A stretch of DNA of 64,000 nucleotides from Persicaria tinctoria. Taxonomy: Eukaryota > Streptophyta > Magnoliopsida > Caryophyllales > Polygonaceae. The position numbers and the translations under genes were made by a program. The notes below the pieces were generated by a model. The model was not told where the DNA came from, ran no database searches, and was given only the letters and a program-made list of their open reading frames with translations. Of this stretch, positions 1 to 12,015 are shown one piece after another. The DNA is taken from contig JBANSL010000003.1 in the NCBI GenBank assembly GCA_037127255.1, forward strand, positions 1,800,501-1,864,500, in the 5' to 3' direction. The first letter of the stretch is position 1; each line of letters opens with the position of its first letter.

Positions 1-1440
1 GGCTATATGGAGCAAGGTATTGGGTAATGTGACGAATGACATGGACTAATTTACAACGGTGATGTTTTTTTTATTGGTTCATTAGTGATGACGAGTAGGT
101 GGTTGAGGTGAGACCGTCTCCAATAGTTTCTTCAAAATTTCTCTAAAATGGGAAAACAAATACATATTTTTCAAATTATTTTTGCTTCAACTCCAACAGT
201 TTTCTTTTTTCGTACGTTTGGTGAATGGTTTTGTTTTGGGGAATGATGCAGATTTAGAAAAACCTCTCTATTTTTTCTGATGTTTCTCCATTTTGGATAA
301 TGATATTGGAAATCGATATGTTGGACCATAAAACACCTTAAAATTCTCAAAAAACTTTAAATTTTCTAAAATGAGAAATCTATCGGAGATGTTCTGATAT
401 TCTCAAACTCTATCAATGGAGACTTTTGATGATAGCACGTGAGATATATAACAACAACAACAACAAAATTTGTATACATTCATACATATAATTAATTAGT
501 CCATGAATAGTTAATCATTCATGCATGTAATTTATTTTAAACATACATACTACTCCGTAGTATACTATTAATGGAATAAATGATATTAATTACATAAACA
601 TGTATCGGACCGGTTCAACTCATCCAAAAGAAATATATTGATGAAATGATTTAGGCAAATTAAAGTTAATTACTTACTTAATACTGTAATTAAGTTTGAT
701 TCATCCCCCTAACGTGCCTGTTCATATGAATATCATGTTTCAGATCTTTACAATAAACATGTATTTAGCCCTAATCCAATTTTTATTTTTTTTTGGTGAT
801 AACCCTAAATTTAATATTAATCCCCGTTATCCCCCCTATCCCCTTTCTTGTTTATGGGTAAAAATAGATTCTATACCCTTATATTTATATGTATATATAA
901 TTTTATTATAAAAATCATGTTTTTTTTAAAAAAAATTATTTATTAAAGTAATTGATATTTTATTGATCTATGTTGAAATGTGAATGTGACCAAAAGTGTC
1001 TCACATCGGAAAGTTGAACCTATCAAGCTCTAATATATGAGTCGGTGGGCTACTCCTTGTATTGTCAATTGGTTTTAGAATGGAACCTCACTCGGCTTGT
1101 GTGCTAGACTATTGTGCGCCCGTGCACACCCCCACTTATCGGATATATGAGTCGGTGGACTACTCCTTCTTCTATCGCTAATTGGTTTTAGAATGGAACG
1201 CCCGTGCACACGACCCCCAGTTATCGATCCGAGTCGGACTTTGATAATCTATATTTTTAAAATAAAATTTTACAAACATATAAATATAAGGGTATATAAT
1301 CTAAAAGTATTTTTTAAAATGTTTTTTTTAATGTTAATCTATATTCGAAATAATGTCGTAAATTGACTGTTGTATTCTTTCAAAAAAAACAAAAGAATAA
1401 AAATAAAATAAAAAAATTAGTGTGGTAGAGATAATTAACA
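1..1440. other. Intergenic region upstream of the SDR gene with decayed repeats
   Basis: No gene is visible. Two repeat-like stretches stand out. About 109-400 starts with a GTCTCCAATAG-like end and finishes with CTATCGGAGATG, a weak inverted pair of the kind seen in plant MITEs with CTCCAACAG termini. About 985-1245 begins TCTCACATCGG and carries two imperfect copies of a unit with GAGTCGGTGG, CTACTCCTT and TTGGTTTTAGAATGGAAC (about 1040-1085 and 1149-1200), which resembles a small LTR or TRIM remnant. The rest is AT-rich. Confidence 0.4.
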
Positions 1441-1463
1441 GGTCTGCAAATCCACACTCCCGC

Positions 1464-1471
1464 TATAAAAA
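1464..1471 (+). promoter_or_regulatory. Probable TATA box of the SDR gene
   Basis: TATAAAAA follows CCCGC and lies about 310 bp before the chosen ATG. A C/A-rich leader with AAACCCAAAAGCAC follows about 30 bp later, as in many plant 5' UTRs. The transcription start would fall near 1495-1505. This is sequence-context inference only. Confidence 0.5.
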
Positions 1472-1775
1472 CCAGACTCCATCTTCCCAAAGCCATTTCC
1501 AACAAACCCAAAAGCACAAGCTCAGTAAATGCGTTAGCGGCTGATAAAAGTCTCTGCAAATCTGACCCCTCTCATCGCTCTCCCTCCCGTCTTTATCAAC
1601 TCACTGCAAAGCTTAAAGTCGCAAATTCACCACTTTCCTTTACCCCTTGTCAGTTGCACAGTTACTCGAAGCCGCTGGAGGTTGCTGTCTCGGAGATCGA
1701 GTCTTCCAATTTCCAATTCCAACTCCCAACTATCCATAAATTCGCTTCTTGCTATCATCATTTCCGAAATCGGAG

Positions 1776-3392
1776 ATGTTGGAAGCCGTCAAGTACTTTC
1801 TCGGATCCCCCGGCGCTAGTGGCTTCGGATCCGGCTCCACCGCCTCCGACGTCACCGCCTCGTCACCTGACCTCCGCCATATCACCGCTATAATCACCGG
1901 TAATGCTTCCAAACATTGAATCGATCTTCGATTTCAGTTGATCGAATTTTTTTTAATATTTTATTTAAATTTCGTGAAAAAAGGCGCCACGTCCGGGATT
2001 GGAGCGGAGACGGCGCGCGTGCTGGCGAAGCGCGGCGCGAGGCTGGTGCTTCCGGCGAGGAGCTTCAAGGCGGCAGAGGAAGCGCGCGCGCGGATCTTGG
2101 CTGAGAATCCGGCGGCGCAGGTGATCGTAATGGCGCTCGATCTCAGCTCTCTCTCCTCTGTTCGCAAGTTCGTCAGGGAGTTTGAATCGCTCGATCTCCC
2201 CCTCAGCCTTCTCATGTAACAATCTGTCCAATTTCGCAATCTGATTCGCTTTCAATTTCATCTTTCTTTTGCCTAATTGCAACCTCGATCAATTTCAAAA
2301 TTGATACAGAAACAACGCCGGCAAATTCCCTCACTACCATGCTGTCTCAGAGGACGGGATCGAGATGACCTTCGCCACGAACTACCTAGGTAAAATCAAA
2401 CTCTCAAAATTCTCAACAAAAACACTTCCGGTTGCTCAAATCAACGAATTCGCAGGCCATTTTCTGCTGACGAAGCTGTTGATGAAGAAGATGGCGGATA
2501 CTGCAAAGGAGACAGGAGTTCAAGGGAGGATCGTCAACGTTTCGTCGAACACGCACACCTGGTTCTCCGGCGACATGTTCGATTATCTCAACCTCGTCAC
2601 CAAAAACAAATGGTACACAGAAATTGATCCACAGAAATTCAGATTTTCTACCTGATTTCATCATTTCTTCACTCTGTGTTCGATTAATCTCCGCAGTGAA
2701 TACGATCCGACACGCGTCTACGCGCTCTCTAAGCTCGCCAACGTCTTGCACGCCAAGGAGCTGTCTCGAAGGCTTAAGGTGCTAATCCATAATTATATCT
2801 TAATTACTGTAATTAGACAAATTATTACTGTACGTATTATTTTTTAATTTTAAATAAAATGGTAAATGCAGGAAATGGGAGCAAATGTGACAGCAAACTG
2901 CCTTCATCCTGGAATAGTGAGGACCAAGATTACAAGAGATAGAGAAGGCGTTATTACCGGTGATTATTATTTTATTTTATTTTTTTGAAATCAAATTTTA
3001 TATTGCTGAAAGAAATTAATAAATCGATAAAAATTTAAAATACAGATTTGGCGTTCTTCCTGGCTTCAAAATTCGTGAAGACTATCCCTCAGGTAGATAA
3101 TTTTTTGATCTTCTAAAATTTTTAAAAATGACATTTTTAATTTTTTAGTGTTAAATCATAAAATCAAAATCTTTTTTTTTTAATGAAAAAATTATTTCAT
3201 TCTACACAGGGAGCGGCTACAACATGTTATGTTGCAACGCACCCTGCACTCGAAAACGTGACCGGAAAATACTTTGCCGATTGCAACGAAGTGTTCTCGT
3301 CGAAGATTGCATCGAATACGAACGATGCAGAGCAGCTTTGGTTAGGTTCCGAAGCTCTGATCGACGACACCGAGAATCCGATTAATGGATGA
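1776..3392 (+). CDS. Short-chain dehydrogenase/reductase, TIC32-like (8 exons, 330 aa)
   Basis: Predicted NAD(P)-dependent oxidoreductase of the classical SDR fold. Exons fitting GT-AG and keeping one frame are 1776-1899, 1984-2215, 2310-2389, 2456-2612, 2697-2778, 2872-2959, 3046-3092 and 3210-3392, giving 330 residues, the usual length for this family. Visible motifs are the cofactor loop TGATSGIG (residues 41-48), NNAG (120-123), the serine region NVSS (173-176) and the catalytic YALSK (Tyr206, Lys210). The MLEAVKYFLGSPGASG start matches the plant TIC32-like/At4g24050 type. TIC32 itself is a calmodulin- and NADPH-binding component at the chloroplast inner envelope, but relatives of this exact type have no firm substrate, so location and reaction are inferred. 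The start is the first ATG after the TATA box that reads into the conserved N-terminus. No frameshift or lost key residue is seen, so the gene looks functional. Confidence 0.9.
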
Positions 3393-5123
3393 CGGTCTTA
3401 TTTTTATGATACTTTGCGAGAAGATTTTGATTTGGAGGAGGTATTAGTTGAGTTTAGGTACTTCATTTGGGTATTAAAAATGTTGAGTGTATAAAGCAAA
3501 TGTCAAGCAAAAATGCTACATTATGTATAAAGCATATGGTAAGGTGATATGCGTTTTTAGTTTTATATTTTACTCAGGTTTTTTTTTTTGGTTAAACTAT
3601 ATATTATTAATTGATCGCGTAGTCTACATCTCCACCTTATTTGTTGTGGGTCTGCTTGGATTCGTCTGTACTGGGGCATTTTACTTTGTATGTTTTGCAC
3701 ATTTTCTTTTCCGTGTTATGTTTATTTTGATGATCTTCACTCGGCCTCTCGAGATTCAGATATTTCTTATCTCGAATCTTTTGCTTATATATGTAAAAAA
3801 AAATTGATTAATTGATTGGTTGAGAAGGGATTAATATAATGGATAGATGGGGGATTTGATAATGTTAAGATTAGAAAATTGGAGTTGTGATTGAGTGATT
3901 ATTAGAGAGAGAGAGAGAGAAAATGATAAGGTGAGATGGGAGACCTAAACACTAATTTAAGTCTCTGATTCTTGTCAAAATGAGTAATGAAGTAATTAAA
4001 AAAATAGTTAATTATTTAAATTGTATGATTACTGTTTGATGTATGTAGATTCTTTGGATCAAGAAAAACACAAGAATAAGGAACATGGGTCTTCCTGTAA
4101 TGCCATGTGGCTACAATTTTTTCCCCTTGTCAAAAGATTTTTTCCCCTTATCCCCTTAAATAGTTGTGAATTACTTGCCTTGCATTTGATAGACCTATCT
4201 CCTAGTTTGATTTGCATTTTATGTGATGTATCATGACCTTCAATTTATATATTGATTGATCTATCAGATTCTTAATTTTTATTTTTTTTTAAAAGTCAAC
4301 AAATTAAAAAAAAATCATTCACATCAAACAACAATAATGACAAAACTCACCCGAATAGGGTGTATACCCTCGACTTTATCAATGCACCTAGATCAACTCA
4401 TACTAGACCGAAACCCCAGAATTTCATAGATTGAAAACTCGACCCTAATGTATTTGGTCTGAGTCAATTTAGGTTCGGTTTAGCCTTGATTGGTTCAAGG
4501 TTTGGTTCAAAATGAATGAGAGAGATTGCCTCTTTCATTCATTTATAAACAATTAAATGAATTTGGTTCAAAATTTTCATCATGTTACACTGTACTAATG
4601 TCCAAACATAACATGGAGATTAAAACTACATCACAGCAATTAGTACTTAGTCCAGATTTTGAATTAAACAAAAAAAAGCATTTCCAAAATTAAATATTTT
4701 CATCATGTCTTTGTGTGTTATTGAAACCAAACTCAAATCAATTTTTTTTTGAAAGAAAAAGTTACAACTTTTATCAGGAGAAAAAAGTCCAACAAAAGTA
4801 GAACAAAGGACAGAAATGTCATTTACTGTTTTTTTGTTTGGCATTCCATAGTAGCTATGGGCCTTTAGGCCTATTTATATGTGTGTAGGATGGGCAATTA
4901 GGCATATACACAGAAGCCCAATTCAATATCTTGACAGTAACATCTCTCAACTTAGTAGCATCACATCACATTATTCACATCCATATAATTAAATACTTTT
5001 GATACTGAGTTTATAGTAATTGAAGTATAAAAATAAAATCATTAGAACTTGTTTACAATACCAAGATAAATTGAAAAGTTGTGTTTTCCTAAAGCGAGGA
5101 TTGGTGACAACCTATACATCATT
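3393..5123. other. Intergenic, no gene recognised
   Basis: This is the 3' flank of the SDR gene. It holds AT-rich sequence and a short GA tract near 3904-3921. Short frames here show no known motif. Confidence 0.6.
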
Positions 5124-6219
5124 AATAGTAATACTGGATATGGAAATTAAGCGCTCCACCCAAATTAAAGCACTTCATCTGGAAAATTGCTACTAACTCT
5201 CTCGCAACCAAAGGACGTCTCCAAAGGTCACAGGTGAGCGTCCCTTTGCATTGTGTATTTTGTGATTGTTTCTTTGAATCGAATCAACACTTACTTTTTT
5301 ATTGCCCGATGACCAAGCGGGTACTACATACTCTAAAATTTAGCATACCAAGCGGAGGACGAGCTAATTTTGACTCCAGTCGCCCCAATGATGTGTTACA
5401 ACACCTTTTTACTACAGTTACTAAATCAGAGTTGATCGACCTTTTTCATTGTTGGTGGGCAATCTGGTTCTATCGAAACAAATTGGTATTTGGTTCTGTC
5501 ACTAAAGTTACAATAACTAAAATTCAAATACAAATGCTCTCGACCAAACAAAGTTGGAATGAGGCAAGCTGCTTTGACCTGGCTACCGACTCATTCACCC
5601 CGTTTAAGGCTCGTTAAATGGCAACTAACACTGCTGCTGGGCGCAGCAAGACTAAAAGCATCAAACTTCATTGGCAAAAACCTCCTGATCTGGCTTTCAA
5701 ACTAAACTTTGACGGATCATACAGGGTGAATGGTGATGGCTCTTTCGGCTACACCATTAGGGACTCTATGGCTATCGTGATTTCAGCAGGCTCTGGCCTC
5801 TGTAACAACACATCTGCCCTTTTTGCTGAAGCACTTGCTCTACGCAACAGAGTTCTTCGGGCAAGGGAATTGGGCATCAGAAATCTACTTATTGAAGGCG
5901 ACAATCTTCAAGTTATTAACTCGGTTTTGGGCGATGTTTGCTGCCCCTGGAGTATTGAACTACTCATCTATGATATTAGGTCTTTGTCTGTATGGTTTAA
6001 TTCTGTTTCTATTCGTCATATTTTCAGGGAGTCCAATGCTGTCGCCGATCGGGTCGCGCACTTGGTGTACGACATCCCTGCCGACGAGGATTTGCTAGCT
6101 GATCAAGAACTTAGGGTTCTCGTCCGAAAGGACGCTCTAGGATATAGTTGCTTTCGTCAAAGTTAGCTGTATTCTAATTCCTTTCCTTGTATTCAAAAAA
6201 AAAAAAAATAGTAATACTG
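5124..6219 (+). mobile_element. 5'-truncated L1-type LINE with target-site duplications
   Basis: The inserted body runs 5137-6206 and ends in TTGTATTC plus a run of A. It is flanked by a perfect 13-bp duplication, AATAGTAATACTG, at 5124-5136 and 6207-6219. A poly(A) tail, long TSD and missing 5' end are the hallmarks of target-primed reverse transcription. Only the far 3' part of ORF2 remains (reverse-transcriptase zinc-binding and RNase H regions). The intact TSD suggests a fairly recent insertion. A second, shorter copy of the family lies at 44368-44752. Confidence 0.92.
5141..6166 (+). pseudogene. LINE ORF2 C-terminal part: zf-RVT plus RNase H (RVT_3), one internal stop
   Basis: One frame runs from WKLSAPPKLKHFIWKIA through a zinc-binding module with CVFC and HLLFYC (the zf-RVT pattern seen after plant LINE reverse transcriptases), then stops at TAA 5615-5617. 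It resumes in the same frame at ATG 5618. The second part is an RNase H-like domain with NFDGSYR, FAEALALRN, IEGDN and ESNAVADRVAH, supplying the expected acidic residues. The frame ends 5' of the poly(A) tail. The reverse transcriptase and endonuclease are absent because the copy is truncated at its 5' end. It cannot move itself. The single TAA between two open halves is the only visible damage. Confidence 0.88.
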
Positions 6220-6591
6220 TTAGGGAAATTTTGTCTCCGACCATCATGGTAAGCGGAAATGTTTCTCCTTTGATACATGCTAGTTCTCCCATATCTTTAT
6301 GGAGGTAAACTCGATCATTAACAAGATTCCGTCATTTCATCACTCCCTTGTTGTGTGCCATTCATATAAACTTAACAGAATTCCGGATTCTTATCTGCAA
6401 AGATGTCATAGATTGGAGGTCATATAAATCATAACAACTTTCAAGTCAGCTCTATTATATATTAGTGTCGTGCCTTAAATTCATTAATTATTTAGTCAAA
6501 ACTAGTGGCTTATGCTATGTTTGGTAAAAGAGTAGCTAATTGGGTAGCTGGAGCTGATGTATAATTTATGTTAAATATCGGTTAATTAGTT
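6220..6591. other. Intergenic, no gene recognised
   Basis: AT-rich sequence between the LINE and the next MITE. Nothing supportable seen. Confidence 0.6.
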
Positions 6592-6829
6592 ACTCCCTCC
6601 GTTCGGCAAAATTTGTCGTTTACTATTCATGCACGCTTTTTTAGAACGATAAAAACTATATAAAATATTCATTTTTTTATAAATTTTTTTTAACAAGTTT
6701 GTACTTACTAATAATAACTACGAAGTTGTTAAAAAAATTATTAAAAAAATTATATATTTTATATAGTTTTTATCTCATAAAAAAGCGTGCATGAATAGTA
6801 AAGTGTCAAGTTTTTCCGAACGGATGTAG
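6592..6829. mobile_element. Stowaway-type MITE (copy 1 of a local family)
   Basis: Terminal inverted repeats CTCCCTCCGTTCGG and CCGAACGGATGTAG sit between TA dinucleotides (6590-6591 and 6830-6831). Subterminal sequences such as TACTATTCATGCACGC and its complement near the other end extend the foldback. The same family occurs at 40931-41167. It is non-autonomous and noncoding. Confidence 0.88.
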
Positions 6830-7759
6830 TAATATATAAGTTAGTATGGTGTTTGAGAAACCTAGCTGTTATGATAACTAATTGAAACACGTGAATAAAA
6901 AATCATAAGCTCTGAAAAGCTTGGGCGATCAGCTGATGAAAAAATATGATTTCAAAAACTAATCAAACTAAAATCTTATATTTATTTCATTTAAAACTAT
7001 ATAATATCAAAAATCAAAATCTCTAGCAAACTTAGTCTATCTTACGACTCAGACCGAGAAATTCAATAACAAAATTAAATTTCTGCCTCACAAAAAAAGA
7101 TTTTTCATTTCCAAGATTAATTTGATCCGAAATGAAACACTTACATCACATAAATTAATTTGCTCTTGATCTTAACCTATTCCTGATTCCAATTAAACCA
7201 ACTTTCAAACGTTGACATTGTAGGACGAGAGGACAACACAACATTAACTTGCCCAATTTAATTAAACTTACAGCGTAGGCCTGTATCTCTCTAATCTCTG
7301 TAAACCCTAGACGATGAATTTAATTCACTTTTGCACATGCCTCTCGTTTGACTTTTAAATCAAACTGTGCTTGAGTGCTTCAAAGCAGGCAAGTTTACAA
7401 TAGAATCATAGATTTAGGTGTTGCAATAAACCGGCCAACTAATATATATAATTTGCCTAATCTATCCTCAAACCACCTGGGTGTCGACCATTAGCAAACA
7501 CTAATCTCGGTTAATCAATTATTAATCCCCTAAGCTAGATCAATGACCACGTTACTATACAAATAAGCTTTGTAGATCGGCCGTGCTTTGGCTACTTGTC
7601 ACAATCTTCATATCTTTTGATTTTTTTTTAATTAATCTAGCTAGCTATAGTTCGATTGGCAATCGGATATTGCATAACTTAGTAAGAAGTAGGCCATTTC
7701 ATTCATAAACGCCTCTTAGAACATAATATGAAGCATGTTTCTTCATTTAAGTTAATACT

Positions 7760-8007
7760 GGCCCGTTTGGTATCGATATCCAGATATCGATATCGGTTGA
7801 TTTAAGTAGGTGATAACTCCCTCAAAATCAGTATATCAAATAAGCCTAAATTCAGTATCTATATATCAAACGATATCGATATCTAACGATACCAAACACA
7901 GATATCACTTGATATATATCTTTGGAATATATACCAAACACTAGACATCAGATATCGGGGGCTGATATCCGATATCTAATATCTAGATATCAATACCAAA
8001 CAGCCCC
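7760..8007. mobile_element. MITE-like foldback with GGCCCGTTTGGTATCGATATC ends
   Basis: The left end GGCCCGTTTGGTATCGATA is matched in inverted orientation by TATCAATACCAAACAGCCCC at the right. The interior is crowded with GATATC and ATATC steps, making it strongly self-complementary. Ends of the GGCC-GTTTGGTA kind occur in plant hAT and Harbinger MITEs; I cannot fix the TSD, so the superfamily stays open. Confidence 0.7.
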
Positions 8008-8042
8008 TTAGGGAGTGGGTAAATTAATTACAAAATTTACCC

Positions 8043-8265
8043 TTACTCCATCAATTACGAAAAATATGCAAATTTACTAATTATATATATGTTTTAAATG
8101 AACAAAAATCTATATAAAATATCAATTTTTTTTTTAAATGATTCCATACTTGCTAGTAATAAATAGGAAGTTAATTGAATAAAATACAGAGTAGTAAAAT
8201 ATTTCATATTTTATATGGTTTTTATTATCTTTAAAAATTGTATGTAAATAGTAAGTGACGGAGTG
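8043..8265. mobile_element. Decayed Stowaway-type MITE
   Basis: It begins TACTCCATCAATTAC and ends GTGACGGAGTGTA, a degraded version of the CTCCCTCCGT ends. Interior fragments resemble the copies at 6592 and 40931. Boundaries are approximate. Confidence 0.5.
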
Positions 8266-9640
8266 TATTTTTTCTTAACATTTGAAAATTTTGGAAACAT
8301 AGAAGCTCTCATGAATTTGATTTCTTGAACCATAACAACCTCTTTGAGGGAAATTTTAAAGAATTGTCAAATATAAACCTTTTTTTTTTAAATTATTATT
8401 CATTTTTCACTATAGTTATATCTTCATTGATACTCTAAATCATTGCTTGGTTGGCTTATGAATTAACTGATTTGTTTGAAAGTGAACCTCATTATGGCTA
8501 ACCTAATTAACTTATAGGACGAGACTCATAAATATATCAATGAGAGTCTTAAATCCATTATAGCTAAAGATTCAAAGCTTTTTAAGGCTCGAAATGGACC
8601 ACAATTCATACACATTCAACTTCTCTACCAGATCTTAGCTAAGTCTGAACCTAACATCTTCATATCACATGCCTTATTTGATAATATAATACTATTTATA
8701 GGGTTTCAAATTTTTAGTAATTTGGATAGAATTTCATGATGTTAGTGCTGATTGTATTGTTGGATCGGATCAACGGGCACTGTATGGCCCATTTAAGGTG
8801 GGTTGACCCTTTCACGCACAATCGACTCCATATTTTAAAGGTGATTCAAAATTTGAACTTTTAGCATGACTAATGACTACACCAACTTCTGATTGGTTGG
8901 TCTACGTATTATTTGGAGTGTTTCTTATGATTTACTCAATGCCATAGGCCCAAACAGATCAGATTGTGGCCCATACTAAGTCCAATCCCAGAATTAAGCA
9001 CCAATCCTACCCAGAGTATTGGGCCTTCCATATTGCCCTAGATTGGGCTATTAGAGCTCATTAGATATAGATTGAGGTCTATTGGGCTTTTCCTGAGAGG
9101 CCCACCAATGGGCCCACCATAACAAGCTTGGATAGAGATAAACGGGGGGTTTTCCTGAGAGGCCCACCAATGGGCCCATCATGTACCTGGTGCATGTGCA
9201 TACCTTTTTTTTTTTTCCTTTCAAATTTCCCTCCTATAGTGAGTTCAACTGAGTTATTATCGAGATTTTATGAGAGTTTTTTTTTAATATAATATAGATA
9301 TAGTAGAGGGATTTAACTTTTAAGGTCAATTTTTTTATAATTTAAAAAGTAGCGTATAAATCTTTGTAAAAAATATAAACATGAAAAAACATACATTGTG
9401 TATTATCCTCTTATAATCGTATATTTCCATTTGATTCAATTGAAAATTTGTTACGAGCTGATGAAGAAACAAAGGACATCTTGCTCAGTTGATACAATCA
9501 TACAAAATAGAGGTCGTATCGGGTTTATTTTAATTTTAATTCTAAGATTGAGATTTACCTTTTTTATACTTTAGTTTTTGTTTTTACTCTATAACCAATG
9601 TGGGATCCTAATATATATTGTCCTTATTAAAAACACGAGT
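8266..9640. other. Intergenic, with a small tandem duplication
   Basis: No gene seen. A 33-bp unit starting TTTTCCTGAGAGGCCCACC occurs twice, at about 9087-9119 and 9150-9182, offset by 63 bp. A short poly(T) follows near 9208-9219. Confidence 0.6.
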
Positions 9641-9756
9641 TTCACGACCATTTTTTTGTATCAACTGTCATTCATCTTCACCGTGTGCCGACTTGTCGGC
9701 TTCTCGAGCTTCAGGCTTGTCTGAACTCGAATTTTTACTTAATAAAAAAAAAAATA
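9640..9756 (+). mobile_element. Short retroposon tail (hairpin family, copy E1)
   Basis: The 3' end carries the perfect hairpin GCCGAC-TT-GTCGGC (9687-9700), then the bulged hairpin TCGAGCTTCAG / CTGAACTCGA (9704-9730), then ATTTTTACTTAAT and an A run. This tail matches copies at 16.7, 23.45, 36.3 and 40.9 kb. The 5' end and TSD are unclear here. It is best read as a 5'-truncated LINE or SINE end. Confidence 0.65.
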
Positions 9757-10396
9757 CACGACTTATCAAATATGTATCGAATTCTTTTTTTATTTATTTA
9801 AAAAAACATGGTTTAATTTAATTGTACTACACCAACTCTTGTTAGCCAAAAGACAAGCACTAAAGCACCCATATTTCGCTGTACAATCCCACCGAAGATT
9901 TAGTGGGCCCCACCCCCAAACTCTATAAAAATCAAATTTTAATTCCAAATGCTGCACAAGTTAACATATAATTTCAATCCTAATTTAATTTTGTACTTGT
10001 ATTTTTGTCGTCTTTTAGTTTGTTATATTTACACCTTACACGGTGTTATGATTCATCCGTTCATATATGTCATGAATTTCAGTTAATACGCATCGTTTTA
10101 TAATTGGTTATTTGCGCTAGTAGTTGTATTCCTTCAACCTACTCTCTCGAATAACATGCAATGCATCCAATGAGACCAATCATCGTTCGCCACGTGGGAA
10201 TATCTGTGTTTTAAGCAATGGCAATTAATTAATCAATTAATCCGTTACCGGGTTGTTATGTCGTTAGTAGTTTCGTTTGTACAAGTGAAATAATCCGACG
10301 TGACATGCTCTTATTTATTATGATTGAAAAATATTCATGGTATGGACGTATAGATATCTTCGATAGTATAGATCATTTATATATATATATATATAT
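9757..10396. other. Intergenic, no gene recognised
   Basis: AT-rich sequence ending in a TA microsatellite (about 10378-10396). No coding signal seen. Confidence 0.55.
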
Positions 10397-10784
10397 AGGG
10401 ATGCGCTCCGGTGAAAACCAAAATTGCGGTAGAAACCCGCGAGGACTGGCTTTTTAGCTCGGTTCACTTGCTTTATAGCCCGGTTATGAATAGAACCGAC
10501 CTATAAAGTCACAAATTTTAGTCCGGTTCTGAAAAAAATCGAGCTATAAAGTCACTATATAATTATAAAACATTAACTTTTTAGCGCGATTTTTCGGTTT
10601 GACCGAACTATAAAGTCATGTGTTATTTTAAAATTGGAGTTTTTAGCACGGTTTTTAGGTTAAACCGAGTTGTAAAGTCACCGTGTGATTGAGGTTTTTA
10701 GCACGGGTTTATAAAAAAAGAGATATAAAGTAGTCCTCACGGGTTTTTACCACAATTTGAGGTTTTCACCGGAGTCAATCCCTA
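10397..10784. mobile_element. Long-TIR MITE with internal tandem repeats
   Basis: The first ~50 bp (AGGGATGCGCTCCGGTGAAA onward) is matched inverted by the last ~50 bp, which reads as its complement ending in CACCGGAGTCAATCCCT. Inside are about five imperfect ~60-bp units, each opening TTTTTAGC-CGGTT and closing ATAAAGTCA. TA-rich flanks on both sides would hide a TSD. Long TIRs of this kind are typical of Mutator-like MITEs; that assignment is inference. Confidence 0.75.
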
Positions 10785-10789
10785 TATAT

Positions 10790-10801
<12 letters not shown>

Positions 10802-10859
<58 letters not shown>
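10802..10859. repeat. GA microsatellite
   Basis: About 29 GA units follow a short CA run at 10789-10801. Confidence 0.95.
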
Positions 10860-10863
<4 letters not shown>

Positions 10864-10865
10864 AC

Positions 10866-11363
<498 letters not shown>

Positions 11364-11489
11364 ATACCAAACATAATCTTTAATTACGTCGATAATGAGA
11401 AATCAAAGATTCAATCTTTACTCGGGTCAAGTTAAATGTTATTGTAATTAATCTAGGCTTAATTACAATGATACGTTGGAGAGCATCAT

Positions 11490-11660
11490 TGCACATATGC
11501 GACATGCTTCCAATCGAGCGGGTACGTTGGAGAGTTGAGGTAGACCAAAGAAGTCTTGGAGGGAGGTGATTAGGAAGGCTTACCATGATAAAATTATCAG
11601 AGATATCGAATACAATGGAGAGCTACTATCGAGGTTGACAAGGGTTAGTCCTCGCAAAGG
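11490..11660 (+). pseudogene. Possible RTE-type LINE C-terminal remnant
   Basis: In one frame near 11538-11620 the sequence reads GRPKKSWREVIRKAY. GRPKK-W-EVI is a motif seen at the C-terminus of plant RTE-clade LINE proteins, and the RTE copy at 20616-21035 shows the same motif. Upstream the frame is broken, and downstream no HWRRWI-like ending is found. It is short and damaged, so this is a tentative call. Confidence 0.42.
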
Positions 11661-11906
11661 AGGACTAGGGGAAATCGTTACATTTAAGATCGTTCCTTCT
11701 AATTCATTTTTCCTAGTTTATTATTTTTGTACTTGGTTGATTTGTTTGCATGTCCCATTTTATTTGATTTTGATTTTTGTACTTTTATTTGCTCGGACGT
11801 ATATGGAAACTCCATGATATACTAATTCTTATATTGTCAATTAGTTTTAAAATGAAATTACATTTAGCAACATATACTACTCCGATGGTTAAATGACTCA
11901 CTGATA

Positions 11907-12015
11907 CTCCCTCCGTTTCAAAATAAAAATCGTTTGATTTTTTTACTCGAATGTATAAACTATTATTTTTTTAATAAATTTTTTTCGATAAGTTTATATT
12001 TAGTATTTCACACGG
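11907..12015. mobile_element. Truncated Stowaway-type MITE, left end only
   Basis: A TA dinucleotide is followed by CTCCCTCCGTTTCAAAATAA and family-like AT-rich sequence, but no matching right end (GAAACGGAGGGAG) is seen before the following unique DNA. Confidence 0.6.
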
